Source of the DNA: Desulfonauticus sp. 38_4375
GTDB lineage: Bacteria; Desulfobacterota; Desulfovibrionia; Desulfovibrionales; Desulfonatronovibrionaceae
Direction: 5' to 3'
NCBI GenBank assembly: GCA_001507915.1
Contig: LGER01000006.1
Location: 1-59,742, forward strand
Length of the DNA stretch: 59,742 nucleotides
Below the pieces are notes generated by a model. The model saw only the letters and a list, made by a program, of their open reading frames with translations, made no database searches and was not told where the DNA came from. A program made the position numbers and the translations under genes. Within the stretch, counting starts at the first letter, position 1. Every line of letters starts with the position of its first letter. Of the stretch, positions 17,188 to 28,121 are shown in pieces.

Positions 17188-18882
17188 ATGTTAAACTCAG
17201 AAAATCTAAAAAACAAACTCTTAAAAATAAACAACAAAGGCTATAAAGCCTACAAAGAAATAGAAGGTGAATATAAATTTTCCAATTTTTATCTTTATAT
17301 TGACCAGGCACAAAGCGACCCTTTTGCTCCACCTTCTAAAATAAGAATAAAAGTAAATCAAGAAGTATCCAGCTTACCTTATCATTTATTTTCCAATCCA
17401 ATTCGTAAAATTGCCTTAGAAGACTATCTACACCGAAAACTTTACAATTCAAGTTTAAAATTATCCACTAAAAGTGGAAGTGGAAAAAGTGGTATTATTT
17501 TAGTAGATAAATGCTGTCAGGAAGTTTTACCCAGAAGCGTAATAAAAGTAGAGGAAAAGTTTGTAGAAGCCAGAATATATGTAGGTCTTCCAGCCAAAGG
17601 AAGAACAATACTTGCAGCTAAAGCTATAGAAATATTTTTTGAACTTATTCCCAGATTAGTAAATAACACCCTAATTTTTAAAAACCTGGATTCCAAAAAA
17701 ATTCAACACCATATTGAATGCATAGAAGATCAAGAGTGGTTACGCAACAATTTAGATAAATTGGGCTTGGTCGCTTTTATTGCCAATGGCGCTATTTTAC
17801 CCAGAGAAAGTGGGGTCAGTGAAAAGCCTTTAACCCAAGGTGCCCTTCCCTTTCTTGCTCCACCTTCTTTGGAAATAGAAGTTGAGCTTCCCAACCAGGG
17901 CAAAATAAAAGGGTTAGGAATAAAAAAGGGCATCACTTTAATTACAGGTGGAGGATTTCATGGTAAAAGTACCCTTCTCAAGGCCCTGGAAAGAGGAATA
18001 TATAATCATATCCCAGGAGATGGCAGAGAAGGAGTAGTAACATTAGAAAGTGCGGTAAAGATACGGGCTGAAGATGGGCGCTTCATTGCCAGTACTGATA
18101 TCTCCCCTTTTATCTCCAACCTTCCTTTTAACCTAGATACCCAAAAATTTTCCACCCCCAATGCCAGTGGCAGTACTTCTCAAGCAGCAAATATTATTGA
18201 AGCCCTGGAAAGTAAAAGTAAGCTTTTGCTCCTAGACGAAGATACCTGTGCTACCAATTTTATGATTAGAGATAAACGCATGCAAACTCTAATCCACAAA
18301 GAAGATGAACCCATAACCCCCTTTATAGATAGGGTTAAGGAATTATACACTAGCTTTGGAGTATCCACTATCCTGGTCCTGGGAGGGTGTGGAGATTATC
18401 TAGAGGTAGCTGATACAGTAATAATGATGAAAAATTATAAACCCTTAGATGTTACTTTGCCCGCCAAAAAAATAATTAAAGAAATACCTTTAACTCGAGA
18501 AAAAGAAACTATAAAAGACTTTACTCAATTGAAGTTAAGAAAAATAAACAAATTTTCTTTTCCTTTAATAAAAAAAATAAAAGTAAAAGACAAATACCAT
18601 ATTTTAGTAGATAGAGAATTATTAGACTTAAGTTTTTTAGAACAACTTGCCTGTCAAGAACAAACTCAAGTTATAGCTTTCATCTTAAAACGCTTAAGCT
18701 CTTCTGTAAAAAAAGAAACGACACTTCTGCAAGCAGTGGAAGAAATATTTAAGGACTTGGAAAAAAAGGGATTAGACAGCCTCTCTCCCTATTTTCCCAA
18801 GCATCCAGGCAGCCTGGCCCTTCCCAGGCTGCAAGAAGTAATGGGCGCAATCAACAGATACAGAAAACTAAAAATACTCTAA
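17188..18882 (+). CDS. Predicted ATPase of the ABC class (COG3044)
   Basis: P-loop ATPase of 564 residues in the COG3044 family, whose role is unknown. Seen: an N-terminal domain of about 230 residues (YKAYKEIEGEYKF, SDPFAPPSKIRIKV), Walker A GGGFHGKST near 253-261, an ABC-signature-like stretch NASGSTSQAANIIEALE, Walker B-like LLLDEDTCATNFMIRD near 348-362, and ILVLGGCGDYLEVAD. No membrane partner is nearby, so it is unlikely to be a transporter. I choose ATG 17188 over TTG 17164; neither has a strong ribosome site. It diverges from birA. Confidence 0.85.
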   Translation: MLNSENLKNKLLKINNKGYKAYKEIEGEYKFSNFYLYIDQAQSDPFAPPSKIRIKVNQEVSSLPYHLFSNPIRKIALEDYLHRKLYNSSLKLSTKSGSGKSGIILVDKCCQEVLPRSVIKVEEKFVEARIYVGLPAKGRTILAAKAIEIFFELIPRLVNNTLIFKNLDSKKIQHHIECIEDQEWLRNNLDKLGLVAFIANGAILPRESGVSEKPLTQGALPFLAPPSLEIEVELPNQGKIKGLGIKKGITLITGGGFHGKSTLLKALERGIYNHIPGDGREGVVTLESAVKIRAEDGRFIASTDISPFISNLPFNLDTQKFSTPNASGSTSQAANIIEALESKSKLLLLDEDTCATNFMIRDKRMQTLIHKEDEPITPFIDRVKELYTSFGVSTILVLGGCGDYLEVADTVIMMKNYKPLDVTLPAKKIIKEIPLTREKETIKDFTQLKLRKINKFSFPLIKKIKVKDKYHILVDRELLDLSFLEQLACQEQTQVIAFILKRLSSSVKKETTLLQAVEEIFKDLEKKGLDSLSPYFPKHPGSLALPRLQEVMGAINRYRKLKIL

Positions 18883-18997
18883 ACCCTTTTCTGCTTTATC
18901 ACTTCTCCTTATACCTTACTTTCTCGCAATATTTTTCTTAAAAAAACAAAATAACCTGTTTACAAACTATTTTTTTTTTACCTAAGCATAATTTAAA

Positions 18998-19025
18998 AAA
19001 TAGCTTTTATAACTTATAGCTATTT
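18998..19025. repeat. Short inverted repeat upstream of the DUF4282 gene
   Basis: AAATAGCT (18998-19005) and AGCTATTT (19018-19025) are perfect 8-bp arms around 12 bases. They lie in the 209-base AT-rich spacer 18883-19091, in which I see no gene. It could be an operator for the DUF4282 gene or a weak end-of-transcript hairpin for the ATPase gene. Confidence 0.3.
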
Positions 19026-19091
19026 AATATGTTTATAAAAAAGTATGGGCAGATATTTTAAAAACTTAAACCCAAACTTAAGGAGGAGAAG

Positions 19092-19352
19092 ATGAAAAAT
19101 TATTTGTTTTTTGAGGAAATGTTGGTACCCAAACTCATCACTATTATCTACTGGATATTGTTGGTTCTAGTTGTTATTGGAGGTATAGGTTCTATGTTTG
19201 CCGGATATGGTGGATTTACCTTTGGAAAGTTTCTTATGGGCCTGCTTACCATAGTGCTGGGGGCTGTAGGAGTTAGAATCTGGTGCGAACTCATCATTGT
19301 CATCTTTAAAATCTACGAAAACACTAAAAAGATTGCTGACAGTAAAAACTAG
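19092..19352 (+). CDS. DUF4282 small membrane protein
   Basis: There are 86 residues and two hydrophobic helices (about 15-36 and 46-76) joined by a Gly-rich turn (GYGGFTFGKF). This matches the DUF4282 family of small inner-membrane proteins of unknown function (conserved RIWCEL near the second helix end). Perfect AGGAGG ribosome site just before the ATG. It stands alone between two spacers, ends at a strong bidirectional terminator and has no operon partner. Confidence 0.8.
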   Translation: MKNYLFFEEMLVPKLITIIYWILLVLVVIGGIGSMFAGYGGFTFGKFLMGLLTIVLGAVGVRIWCELIIVIFKIYENTKKIADSKN

Positions 19353-19362
19353 TTGTAAAAGA

Positions 19363-19394
19363 AAAAAGCGGATAGAATTTTCTATCCGCTTTTT
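19363..19394. terminator. Bidirectional terminator between DUF4282 gene and ilvC
   Basis: Arms GCGGATAGA (19368-19376) and TCTATCCGC (19381-19389) pair perfectly around a 4-base loop, flanked by A6 on the left and T5 on the right. It therefore works on both strands, ending the DUF4282 gene and the long minus-strand operon that finishes with ilvC. Confidence 0.9.
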
Positions 19395-19418
19395 AAATCA
19401 TACAATTATCTCACCCAG

Positions 19419-20914
<1,496 letters not shown>

Positions 20915-20929
20915 CTTAAGGCCCTCCTC

Positions 20930-22615
20930 TTATACCAATAACATTTCGGTTAAAGATGCTCCTGCTGGTACCATAGGATAAACATTTTCCTCTGGTTCAA
21001 CCCAAACATCAATAACTGTGGGTTTCTTTATTTTAAGGGCCTCTTCCAAAACTGGCCTTACTTCCTGGGGCTTGATAATACGAAAACCTTCTGCCCCATA
21101 AGCCTTAGCCAGAGCCACAAAATCAGGGTTCTTATGCAAACAGGTGGCACAATAGTTTTTATCATAAAAAAGCTCTTGCCACTGTCTTACCATCCCCAAA
21201 TAACCATTATTTAAAATCAAAATCTTAACTGGCAAATCATAACTTACAGCTGTAGCCAGTTCCTGGATATTCATTTGAATGGAGCCATCACCAGCAATAT
21301 CCACTACCAATCTCTCTGGATGGGCTAACTGCGCACCAATGGCTGCTGGAAAGCCATACCCCATAGTTCCTAAGCCCCCTGAAGAAATAAAGGAGCGAGG
21401 ATACTTATAGTGATAAAATTGCGCTGCCCACATCTGGTTTTGCCCCACTTCTGTGGTAATAATGGCTTCTCCCTGCGTGAGTTCATACAAGGTTTCCACC
21501 ACAAATTGGGGTTTTACCTTTGTCTCGCTTTGCTCATAGCGCAAGGGATGGGATTCTTTCCATTCTGTAATCTTATCCAACCAGTCTCTATGTTCCTGTT
21601 CCCAATTGATATCCATTTCTTCCAATTCTTGCAGAAGAGCCTCTAAAGCCAGCTTACAATCAGCTACAATGGGAATATCCACCTGGACATTTTTTCGAAT
21701 AGAAGTGGGGTCAATATCAATGTGAATAATCTTAGCCCTGGGAGCAAAGGTAGAGACTTTGCCTGTAACCCGGTCATCAAAACGAGCGCCCACAGAAATA
21801 AGCACATCTGAATTATTGACCGCCATATTGGCTGCATAGGTTCCATGCATTCCCAGCATTCCCAACCAGAGTTCATCAGGAGCAGGAAAGGCACCCAGTC
21901 CCATCAAGGTGGTGGTTACAGGAATTTTAAACTTGCGAGCCAAAAGAGTTAAAATATCATGGGCCCCAGAAGAAATAATCCCACCGCCACCATAAATAAG
22001 TGGCCTAGAACCTTTGGCTATAAGACGAGCAGCCTTTTTTATTTGTTTTTTATTTGGCTCATAGTGAGGATTGTAACTACGCAAAGAAATTTTTTCTGGA
22101 TAAGAAAACGCTGTCTTTGCTTGCATCACATCCTTGGGCAAATCCACCACAACAGGCCCAGGTCTACCTGTACTGGCTATATAAAAAGCCTTTTTTACTA
22201 TAAAAGCCAGGTCCTTTACATCCTTGACCAAAAAATTATGCTTGGTACAGGGTCTGGTAATACCTACGATATCCACTTCCTGAAAGGCATCATTGCCAAT
22301 AAGCGCAGTAGGTACCTGGCCAGTAAAGACCACCAGAGGCACAGAATCCATATAGGCAGTGGCAATGCCAGTAACCGTATTGGTAGCTCCAGGACCAGAA
22401 GTAACTAAGCATACGCCAACTTTTCCTGTAGAGCGAGCATAGCCATCAGCTGCATGCACTGCTCCCTGCTCATGGCGAACCAATATATGCCTGAAAGGAT
22501 AATTGGGTAAATGGTGATAAATATCAATAACTGCCCCCCCTGGAAAACCAAAAATATGGGAGACTCCTTCTTTCTTTAAACACTCCAGTAATATCTGAGC
22601 TCCGGTGAGCTCCAT
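20930..22615 (-). CDS. ilvB: Acetolactate synthase catalytic (large) subunit
   Basis: Thiamine-diphosphate enzyme that condenses pyruvate with pyruvate or 2-oxobutyrate, the first common step to branched amino acids. There are 561 residues: catalytic Glu in [15 protein letters not shown] near 47-61, FAD-domain region [13 protein letters not shown], and the ThDP-binding [15 protein letters not shown]...NN motif near 435-465. It works with IlvN. No leader peptide or T-box separates it from the preceding DUF465 gene, so it is probably transcribed from further upstream. Confidence 0.97.
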   Translation of the reverse strand: MELTGAQILLECLKKEGVSHIFGFPGGAVIDIYHHLPNYPFRHILVRHEQGAVHAADGYARSTGKVGVCLVTSGPGATNTVTGIATAYMDSVPLVVFTGQVPTALIGNDAFQEVDIVGITRPCTKHNFLVKDVKDLAFIVKKAFYIASTGRPGPVVVDLPKDVMQAKTAFSYPEKISLRSYNPHYEPNKKQIKKAARLIAKGSRPLIYGGGGIISSGAHDILTLLARKFKIPVTTTLMGLGAFPAPDELWLGMLGMHGTYAANMAVNNSDVLISVGARFDDRVTGKVSTFAPRAKIIHIDIDPTSIRKNVQVDIPIVADCKLALEALLQELEEMDINWEQEHRDWLDKITEWKESHPLRYEQSETKVKPQFVVETLYELTQGEAIITTEVGQNQMWAAQFYHYKYPRSFISSGGLGTMGYGFPAAIGAQLAHPERLVVDIAGDGSIQMNIQELATAVSYDLPVKILILNNGYLGMVRQWQELFYDKNYCATCLHKNPDFVALAKAYGAEGFRIIKPQEVRPVLEEALKIKKPTVIDVWVEPEENVYPMVPAGASLTEMLLV

Positions 22616-22616
22616 C

Positions 22617-22850
22617 TTATTTCTCCTCCATTTCTTTATACTTATTCAACAAAGCAAGTAACTTGGTTTTTCCTGCCAACTTTAACTTTTTCAATTCCTT
22701 GACTTCCAGTTCTTCTTCTGGAGTCAAGTAGGGTTTGCTCTCAAACTTTTCTAGCTTTTTTTCATACTCTACATGATCTTCCCATAGAGCCTTTAATTCA
22801 GGATCTTCTTCACTATATTTAGCAATTAATTCCAATTCATATTGTTCCAT
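22617..22850 (-). CDS. DUF465 (YdcH-like) coiled-coil protein
   Basis: There are 77 residues, nearly all charged helix. [22 protein letters not shown] and [20 protein letters not shown] match the DUF465/YdcH pattern of a two-helix hairpin. Function is unknown. It lies 1 base upstream of ilvB and 9 bases after the DUF167 gene, inside the 12-gene run. Confidence 0.85.
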   Translation of the reverse strand: MEQYELELIAKYSEEDPELKALWEDHVEYEKKLEKFESKPYLTPEEELEVKELKKLKLAGKTKLLALLNKYKEMEEK

Positions 22851-22859
22851 GTTTACCTC

Positions 22860-23156
22860 CTACAATAAATTTAATAGTTTTTGCCAATTAACTTCTTCTG
22901 CTTTTATCCAAATCAATTTTTCCCTACTGGTTTCTCCTTGCACCAGTTTTAACGCACTTTTTTTTACTCCCAAAGACTTACTTAAAAATTCTAGTAAACA
23001 CTCATTGGCCTTGTTCTCTACAGGAGGAGCATTAACTCGAATTTTTAACTTTCCTTCTACAACTCCACTAATTTCTGTTTTCTTGGCCTTGGGTTGCGCC
23101 CAAACACTTAAATACCAGCCACCCTTACTAGCTTTGCGTACGAATTCAGGAATCAT
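22860..23156 (-). CDS. DUF167 (YggU-like) protein
   Basis: There are 98 residues. LSVWAQPKAKKTEISGV, LKIRVNAPPVENKANECLLEFLSKSLGV and VQGETSREKLIWI are the DUF167 family signature. It is a small cytoplasmic alpha/beta protein of unknown role, often near yggT as it is here. Its start overlaps the end of the DivIVA-like gene by 4 bases. Confidence 0.88.
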   Translation of the reverse strand: MIPEFVRKASKGGWYLSVWAQPKAKKTEISGVVEGKLKIRVNAPPVENKANECLLEFLSKSLGVKKSALKLVQGETSREKLIWIKAEEVNWQKLLNLL

Positions 23157-23647
23157 TTTACTATAAACTTTACTTTTTCCTCTATAGTATCAAAACTATC
23201 ATCTTCACCAAGTTTATCCAAAAGTTTTAAGTGCCCTTCAATAAGAGATCTTAGCTCTACTTCAAATCTATTTTTTTGCCTCTTTAATTCTGTAATATCG
23301 GCATGAATCTGGGATAATCTTTTATGAGCTTTGTTTAATATCTCTTCAGCTTTATTTTGAGCTTCTTCTATAATATTTTTAGCCTGTTTATGAGCATTGG
23401 CTTTAACATCCTCTACCATCTTTTGAGTGGTAATAAGAGTATTTTGCAGTATCTTTTCTCTTCCTTTATAATCAGATACACTTTTTTCTAATTCATCTAT
23501 TTTAGACTTTAATACAGCATTTTCCTCTGTTAATTTCCCTATTTGCTCAGCAAGTTCTTGTAATAAAAAATCTACTTCTTCTTTTTTATACCCAAAGATA
23601 GATTTACTAAATTTATGATGGAGTATATCTACTTTACTTTTAGACAT
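23153..23647 (-). CDS. DivIVA-domain coiled-coil protein
   Basis: There are 164 residues. The N-terminal 35 residues (KVDILHHKFSKSIFGYKKEEVDFLLQELAEQI) match the DivIVA membrane-binding motif in which a helix starts after FGYKxxEVDxFL. A long coiled coil follows from about 28 to 150. DivIVA proteins sense negative membrane curvature at poles and division sites in Gram-positives. In deltaproteobacteria a copy often lies next to yggT, with an untested role in cell-envelope organisation. Confidence 0.85.
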   Translation of the reverse strand: MSKSKVDILHHKFSKSIFGYKKEEVDFLLQELAEQIGKLTEENAVLKSKIDELEKSVSDYKGREKILQNTLITTQKMVEDVKANAHKQAKNIIEEAQNKAEEILNKAHKRLSQIHADITELKRQKNRFEVELRSLIEGHLKLLDKLGEDDSFDTIEEKVKFIVK

Positions 23648-23656
23648 AACCTACTC

Positions 23657-23959
23657 CTAAGTTAAAGACATGGATAATTGAAACAAAGATTTTACCAGAA
23701 ATACCTTTAAAAACTGAATTACTAATAAAACCACAACCGGGGAAAGGTCTAGCCCTCCAATATAGGTAAAGGGCAACCACTTTCTTACCCTGTAAAAAAC
23801 AGGTTCAGTCAAGCTATGCAAAATGCGCACAATGGGGTTATAAGGGTCTGGATTTACCCAGGAAAGTAAAGCAGAAATAATCACCACCCAAAAATATAAG
23901 GTCAACAAGGTATCAATAACACTAGCTAAAGCTTGTAGTAAATTACTTAGGATAAACAT
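23657..23959 (-). CDS. YggT-family membrane protein
   Basis: There are 100 residues with two hydrophobic segments (about 3-30 and 68-92) around the YggT hallmark SWVNPDPYNPIVRILHSLTEPVFYRVRKWLP. It is an inner-membrane protein, in other bacteria linked to division-plane and osmotic functions. It lies between the HAD hydrolase and the DivIVA-like gene, the usual yggT-divIVA-DUF167 neighbourhood. Confidence 0.9.
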   Translation of the reverse strand: MFILSNLLQALASVIDTLLTLYFWVVIISALLSWVNPDPYNPIVRILHSLTEPVFYRVRKWLPFTYIGGLDLSPVVVLLVIQFLKVFLVKSLFQLSMSLT

Positions 23960-23972
23960 CTTTAACTCCCTT

Positions 23973-24638
23973 TTAACAAATTTTTTTTCTTTTTAAAAGC
24001 AAAAATTGGCGCAGAGAATAAAAATCAGGAATTAACATTTCAGCTTGCAGACCAGGATTTTTATAACTCCAAAAAGGCACTCCTGCCCTTTTGGCGCACT
24101 CTTCATCAACCTTGGAATCTCCAATATAGGCCACTTCTTTTGGTTCCAATTTCCAGATACTTAAAATAAGAAACAAACTTTCAGGATAGGGTTTGGGAAA
24201 GGCCAACTTGTCTGCAGTGATTACCGGGAAAAAATAATGATTCAACCCAAAGACCTCTAAAATAGGAAGCATGGTATTAGTTCTATTGGTATTTATGGCC
24301 AATTTAAATCCACATTGTCTTAAATCACTTAAAAGCTCAACCAGGCCTGGCTCCATTTTTAAATAAGGATAAAGCTTACTGTAATCTATTTTTTCCCTTA
24401 TCTCTTCTATTCTAGGCCAAAACTCTGGAGGAAGTATTTTTTTAAAGGAATTATGCACTGAGTGCATGTGCACATATTCTTCCTCCTCTAAGCTTAGAGG
24501 AGGAAGACCAAACATCTCCTTGACCCAATTATAATATTTTATATTTACATCTTTAGAGTCAAACAAAACTCCATCGCAATCAAAAATAATCCCCTTAATT
24601 TCTCCATTAAGCTTAGCCAATGGATTACAAATAAACAA
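23973..24638 (-). CDS. HAD-family phosphatase
   Basis: Haloacid dehalogenase-like hydrolase of 221 residues. Motif I is FDCDGVLFDS (nucleophile Asp near 20), motif II is INTNRT near 115-120, motif III Lys is in FPKPYPE, and motif IV is GDSKVDEE. The helical cap between motif I and II resembles phosphoglycolate phosphatase and beta-phosphoglucomutase relatives. The substrate is not deducible. It sits 14 bases behind the acyl-CoA synthetase gene. Confidence 0.87.
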   Translation of the reverse strand: MFICNPLAKLNGEIKGIIFDCDGVLFDSKDVNIKYYNWVKEMFGLPPLSLEEEEYVHMHSVHNSFKKILPPEFWPRIEEIREKIDYSKLYPYLKMEPGLVELLSDLRQCGFKLAINTNRTNTMLPILEVFGLNHYFFPVITADKLAFPKPYPESLFLILSIWKLEPKEVAYIGDSKVDEECAKRAGVPFWSYKNPGLQAEMLIPDFYSLRQFLLLKRKKIC

Positions 24639-24652
24639 ATAGCCCTCCCTGT

Positions 24653-26299
24653 TTAAGCTTCTGGAAAAAGTTGTGCTGCCATTTCCCGTAATTTGTACTT
24701 TTGAATTTTACCACTAGCAGTCAGAGGATATTCTTTTACAAAAGCTATATATTTAGGTATCTTATATCTGGCAATACGCCCTCGACAAAAATCTCGCACA
24801 TCTTCAGGAGTGAGCTCATATCCTTCCTTGGGTATAATAAAAGCTCCCACTTCTTCTCCATATTTCTTGCTGGGTACTCCTACCACCTGAACATCTTTAA
24901 TCCCTTCCATATTATATAAAAATTCCTCTATTTCCCTAGGATAAATATTTTCTCCTCCTCTGATAATCATATCCTTTAATCTTCCAGTAATACTCAAGTA
25001 TCCCTCTTCGTCCATCACTCCCAGGTCTCCAGAATGCAACCACCCTTCTTCATCAATAGCAGCCATGGTAGCTTCAGGCATATTGTAATAACCTTTCATC
25101 ACATTATAACCACGACAACATACTTCTCCCTGAACTCCAGGAGGCACTGGCTTATTGGTTTCTGGGTCCACCACTCTCACCTCTATTTCAGGCATGGCCT
25201 TACCCACTGTTTCCACTCTTTTTTCAATGGGGTCATCCACTCTGGTCTGGGTCATTACGGGTGAAGCCTCAGTTAAACCATAACAGATGGTAATCTCCTT
25301 CATATTCATCTTTTCCATAACCTGACGCATTACTTTAATGGGACAAGGAGACCCAGCCATAATCCCGGTTCTTAAAGAACTAAAGTCAAACTTGGAAAAA
25401 CTTCTATGCTCCAAAACAGCAATAAACATGGTGGGAACGCCATAAAGGGCTGTGCATTTTTCTGCTTCAATAGAGGCCATCACCAGGTAAGGATTAAAAG
25501 TTTCCAGGATAACCAGAGTAGAACCATGAGAGCAAGCAGCTAGTACTCCCAAAACACAACCAAAACAGTGAAACAAAGGAACAGGTAAACAAATCTTGTC
25601 CTCTGGCCCCAGCCTTTGGTTTTCTCCTATCCAGTAGCCATTATTCACAATATTATAGTGAGTAAGCATAACTCCCTTGGGAAAACCTGTGGTCCCTGAA
25701 GTATACTGCATATTTACCACATCGTGAGGAGAAAGGCTTTTTTGCCTGGCTTTATAATCTGCCTCACTAATGAGCCTACCCATGGACAGCACTTCGGGTA
25801 ATGTGTACATGCCTCGATGCTTTTCCTGGCCTAAAAAGAAGACGCGTTTTAAATGAGGAAAATCCTTGCTCTTTAAAAATCCCCTCTCCTGGGTTTTAAG
25901 TTCTGGGACCAAATCATAAATAGTCTGCACATAGTCTGTATCTCTAAACCCATCAATTAAAAAGATGTTTTCTGCTTCAGATTGCCTAAGTAAATAGGCT
26001 AATTCATCTCTCTTGTAATAGGTATTTACAGTTAGCAAAATAGCTCCAATCTTAGCTGTAGCAAATTGTAAAGCCACCCAATAAGGCACATTGGTAGCCC
26101 AAATAGCCACCTTTTCTCCCTTTTGCACTCCCAGGGCCATCAATCCCTTGGCTAAATTATCTACCAGTTCAGAAAACTCCCTATAAGTAAGCCTAAAATC
26201 TCTATCTACATAAACCACAAAGTCATTATCTGGATATTTTTCTGTAGTCTCATCCAAAAGCTGACCAATGGTAATCTCACGCAAAGGTTTATCCCACAT
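24653..26299 (-). CDS. AMP-forming acyl-CoA synthetase
   Basis: Activates a carboxylic acid to acyl-CoA through an acyl-adenylate. There are 548 residues: P-loop-like A3 motif [16 protein letters not shown] near 198-213, A5 YGLTEASP, A7 SGDLG, A8 [21 protein letters not shown], and the A10 Lys in [11 protein letters not shown]. It is FadD/medium-chain-like; the acid used is not evident. The XRE-cupin regulator directly upstream (17-base gap) suggests its expression is controlled by that protein. Confidence 0.93.
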   Translation of the reverse strand: MWDKPLREITIGQLLDETTEKYPDNDFVVYVDRDFRLTYREFSELVDNLAKGLMALGVQKGEKVAIWATNVPYWVALQFATAKIGAILLTVNTYYKRDELAYLLRQSEAENIFLIDGFRDTDYVQTIYDLVPELKTQERGFLKSKDFPHLKRVFFLGQEKHRGMYTLPEVLSMGRLISEADYKARQKSLSPHDVVNMQYTSGTTGFPKGVMLTHYNIVNNGYWIGENQRLGPEDKICLPVPLFHCFGCVLGVLAACSHGSTLVILETFNPYLVMASIEAEKCTALYGVPTMFIAVLEHRSFSKFDFSSLRTGIMAGSPCPIKVMRQVMEKMNMKEITICYGLTEASPVMTQTRVDDPIEKRVETVGKAMPEIEVRVVDPETNKPVPPGVQGEVCCRGYNVMKGYYNMPEATMAAIDEEGWLHSGDLGVMDEEGYLSITGRLKDMIIRGGENIYPREIEEFLYNMEGIKDVQVVGVPSKKYGEEVGAFIIPKEGYELTPEDVRDFCRGRIARYKIPKYIAFVKEYPLTASGKIQKYKLREMAAQLFPEA

Positions 26300-26316
26300 T
26301 TAGTAAAAATCCTCCT

Positions 26317-26889
26317 TTAATTTTCTGGAAAATAAAGAACTGCATAAATGGATGCTGGCTTATCTCCTTTACAAGACAAATAATGAGGAACTATAGAGTT
26401 ATAATAAACACTATCACCTTCCTTTAAAATATAGGTCTCCTGGCCATAAATAAGCTCTATTTCTCCAGAATGAACTACAATAAATTCTTCTCCTTCATGG
26501 GAAGAAAGCTTTTTCTCAGTAGAAGATTCAGGCAATATTTCCACAAAAAAAGGTTCCATATGCCTGTCGCTTTTTCCCTTACCCAAAGAGTAAAAACGCA
26601 GACTGGTTGGCTTATTCTTACCCTTTAAAATGGTAAGCTCTTCACTTCTTTCTTCCAGCCTTATAATCAAAGGATCCTGACTTATAGTATCATCTAAAAA
26701 AGTACCCAATCTGGTACCCAAGGCTCTGGCAATCTTTAGCAAAGGACCTAGAGAAGGATATATATTCTCTTCTTCTACAGCTCTTAAAAAATCTTCATCC
26801 AGTCCAGTTCTGGTTGAGAGTTCTGCAAGGGTTATATCTTCCATCTCTCTAAACTTCTTAATACGCTGTCCAATTTTTTCCTTTGTCAT
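26317..26889 (-). CDS. XRE-type regulator with C-terminal cupin domain
   Basis: There are 190 residues. The N-terminal helix-turn-helix (residues 5-60: GQRIKKFREMEDITLAELSTRTGLDEDFLRAVE) is followed by a cupin barrel (about 108-188: FVEILPES, SHEGEEFIVVHSGEIEL, LKEGDSVYYNSIVPHYL). This architecture usually acts as a ligand-responsive repressor or activator of neighbouring metabolic genes, here most likely the acyl-CoA synthetase. The ATG overlaps the stop of the upstream unknown gene, TAATG style. Confidence 0.9.
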   Translation of the reverse strand: MTKEKIGQRIKKFREMEDITLAELSTRTGLDEDFLRAVEEENIYPSLGPLLKIARALGTRLGTFLDDTISQDPLIIRLEERSEELTILKGKNKPTSLRFYSLGKGKSDRHMEPFFVEILPESSTEKKLSSHEGEEFIVVHSGEIELIYGQETYILKEGDSVYYNSIVPHYLSCKGDKPASIYAVLYFPEN

Positions 26890-27611
26890 TACACTGCCTC
26901 CTCTCTATCTTTTAACTTTTTGTAATAAACAAATTTACTGTTTTTATATTCTCCAGAATATGCAAAATAGTTATTTTCTTCTTTTTCTTTTCTCCACTCC
27001 ACACCTTTACTTTTAAGCTCTTCAAATACACTCTCATCACTAACAATAAAACCAGCTTGTGGAGCAAAAAACTTAAAAGCTGGAAAAACTAGTTCTGCTT
27101 TTAACTCATATCTACCAGTAAGGTCATTAAAAAATAATTTTTTACTTAAGTTAAGTTCTTCTTCTACTCCCATAATATCTCTAATAGATGCTAATTTTTC
27201 ATCCAAACTTTTTTCCAGATTTATTATTTCCATTATTCTTTCTTCATAGGCATAATATAAAATTAGCAACATATGATACTTACGATTTTCTTCTAGCGAT
27301 TTTGTATTTTCCTTGGACTTATCTCTGGCCAGGAGCTCACTTTTTATACTTAGCACTCCTTCAGGCTCCAGGGGGCTGTTTTGTTGTAATAAGTAAGCTT
27401 TCATATCTTTTATATCTTTAAACTGTGCACCAAATTCCAAACAAAAATTCAAATAAGCTCTGGCCTCCTTAGGGGAAAAATAAAGATTAGAGGGAGTAAA
27501 AACCTGCGTCTTTGGTTCTAAAAAACCAATATTTAAAATCTTCCCCCTTTCCCTTAATTGAGGGTCAATATACTCTTCATGCAAATAAGGAAAAAACAAC
27601 CACTTATCCAT
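26889..27611 (-). CDS. Conserved-looking protein of unknown function
   Basis: I do not recognise this family. There are 240 residues, soluble and charge-rich, with no signal peptide or membrane span. The N-terminal part opens DKWLFFPYLHEEYIDPQ. A long helical segment lies around 110-175, and the C-terminal part is beta-like (AELVFPAFKFFAPQAGFIVSD). It has few Cys. It is coupled to the XRE-cupin gene by overlapping stop and start codons and follows the Cys-rich gene by 11 bases, so it may act in the same acyl-CoA-related process. Confidence 0.7.
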   Translation of the reverse strand: MDKWLFFPYLHEEYIDPQLRERGKILNIGFLEPKTQVFTPSNLYFSPKEARAYLNFCLEFGAQFKDIKDMKAYLLQQNSPLEPEGVLSIKSELLARDKSKENTKSLEENRKYHMLLILYYAYEERIMEIINLEKSLDEKLASIRDIMGVEEELNLSKKLFFNDLTGRYELKAELVFPAFKFFAPQAGFIVSDESVFEELKSKGVEWRKEKEENNYFAYSGEYKNSKFVYYKKLKDREEAV

Positions 27612-27622
27612 ACCAACTCCTT

Positions 27623-27985
27623 CTAGCCTTCTTCAGCCAGGGTATAATGCTTACACTTTCCCTTACATTTAGGTAATTCATATAAACAGGTATAACCATA
27701 CAAATAACGACAAAAATTTTCCTCTCCTTCTACAAAGTGAGGACATTTTTTGATTTCTTCATAACGGGTATTGCTTTTTTTGGTCCAAATCTTTTCGACC
27801 TTTTCTAGCTCCAAGCCAAAAACTTCAGCCTTATCCAAAAGCTGGTCATATTCTTCTTCCCATTTCAACAAGATAGTACATTGAAAGGACTGATTGTATC
27901 CTGGATTTAAGACTTCTGGGTAGATACAGAAACCAAGCCGATAAAAGACACAATTTTTTGCCGGAAGGTAGTGAATTTTAACCAT
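27623..27985 (-). CDS. Small cysteine-rich protein of unknown function
   Basis: There are 120 residues and eight Cys: three in the first 36 residues (KNCVFYRLGFC, SFQC), then KKCPHF, ENFCRY, YTCLYEL and PKCKGKC. The spacing suggests metal or iron-sulfur binding or a redox-active fold, but I cannot name the family. It lacks a signal peptide, so it is probably cytoplasmic. It is the first gene of the 12-gene minus-strand run, about 50 bases downstream of a promoter-like sequence. Confidence 0.7.
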   Translation of the reverse strand: MVKIHYLPAKNCVFYRLGFCIYPEVLNPGYNQSFQCTILLKWEEEYDQLLDKAEVFGLELEKVEKIWTKKSNTRYEEIKKCPHFVEGEENFCRYLYGYTCLYELPKCKGKCKHYTLAEEG

Positions 27986-28011
27986 AAAAATTTAATAAAT
28001 TCCCACTTAGG

Positions 28012-28025
28012 AGCTATTTTTAGCT
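28012..28025. repeat. Inverted repeat in the leader of the 12-gene operon
   Basis: AGCTA-TTTT-TAGCT, perfect 5-bp arms. It lies right after the expected transcription start of the minus-strand promoter at 28037-28065, so it could be an operator or a small leader hairpin. Confidence 0.3.
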
Positions 28026-28036
28026 ACAATTTTTCT

Positions 28037-28065
28037 TATATACCCAGAATCTTCCTATTTGCCAA
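28037..28065 (-). promoter_or_regulatory. Sigma-70-like promoter of the 12-gene minus-strand operon
   Basis: Minus strand: TTGGCA (28065-28060), a 17-base spacer, then TATATA (28042-28037). The first hexamer matches 5/6 and the second 4/6 of consensus. It sits about 50 bases before the first gene (start 27985). Confidence 0.6.
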
Positions 28066-28081
28066 GAATTATCTTTTAGCT

Positions 28082-28097
28082 CTTTGCCCAGGCAAAG
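28082..28097. promoter_or_regulatory. Palindromic operator candidate between two divergent promoters
   Basis: CTTTGCC-CA-GGCAAAG has perfect 7-bp arms. It lies 16 bases upstream of the minus-strand -35 and 24 bases upstream of the plus-strand -35. A further half site TTTGCC overlaps the minus-strand -35 region (28058-28063). It is a good site for a dimeric regulator acting on both operons; the XRE-cupin protein at 26317 is one candidate. Confidence 0.45.
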
Positions 28098-28121
28098 CTT
28101 AGCTGAAAAAAATTCATCTAT

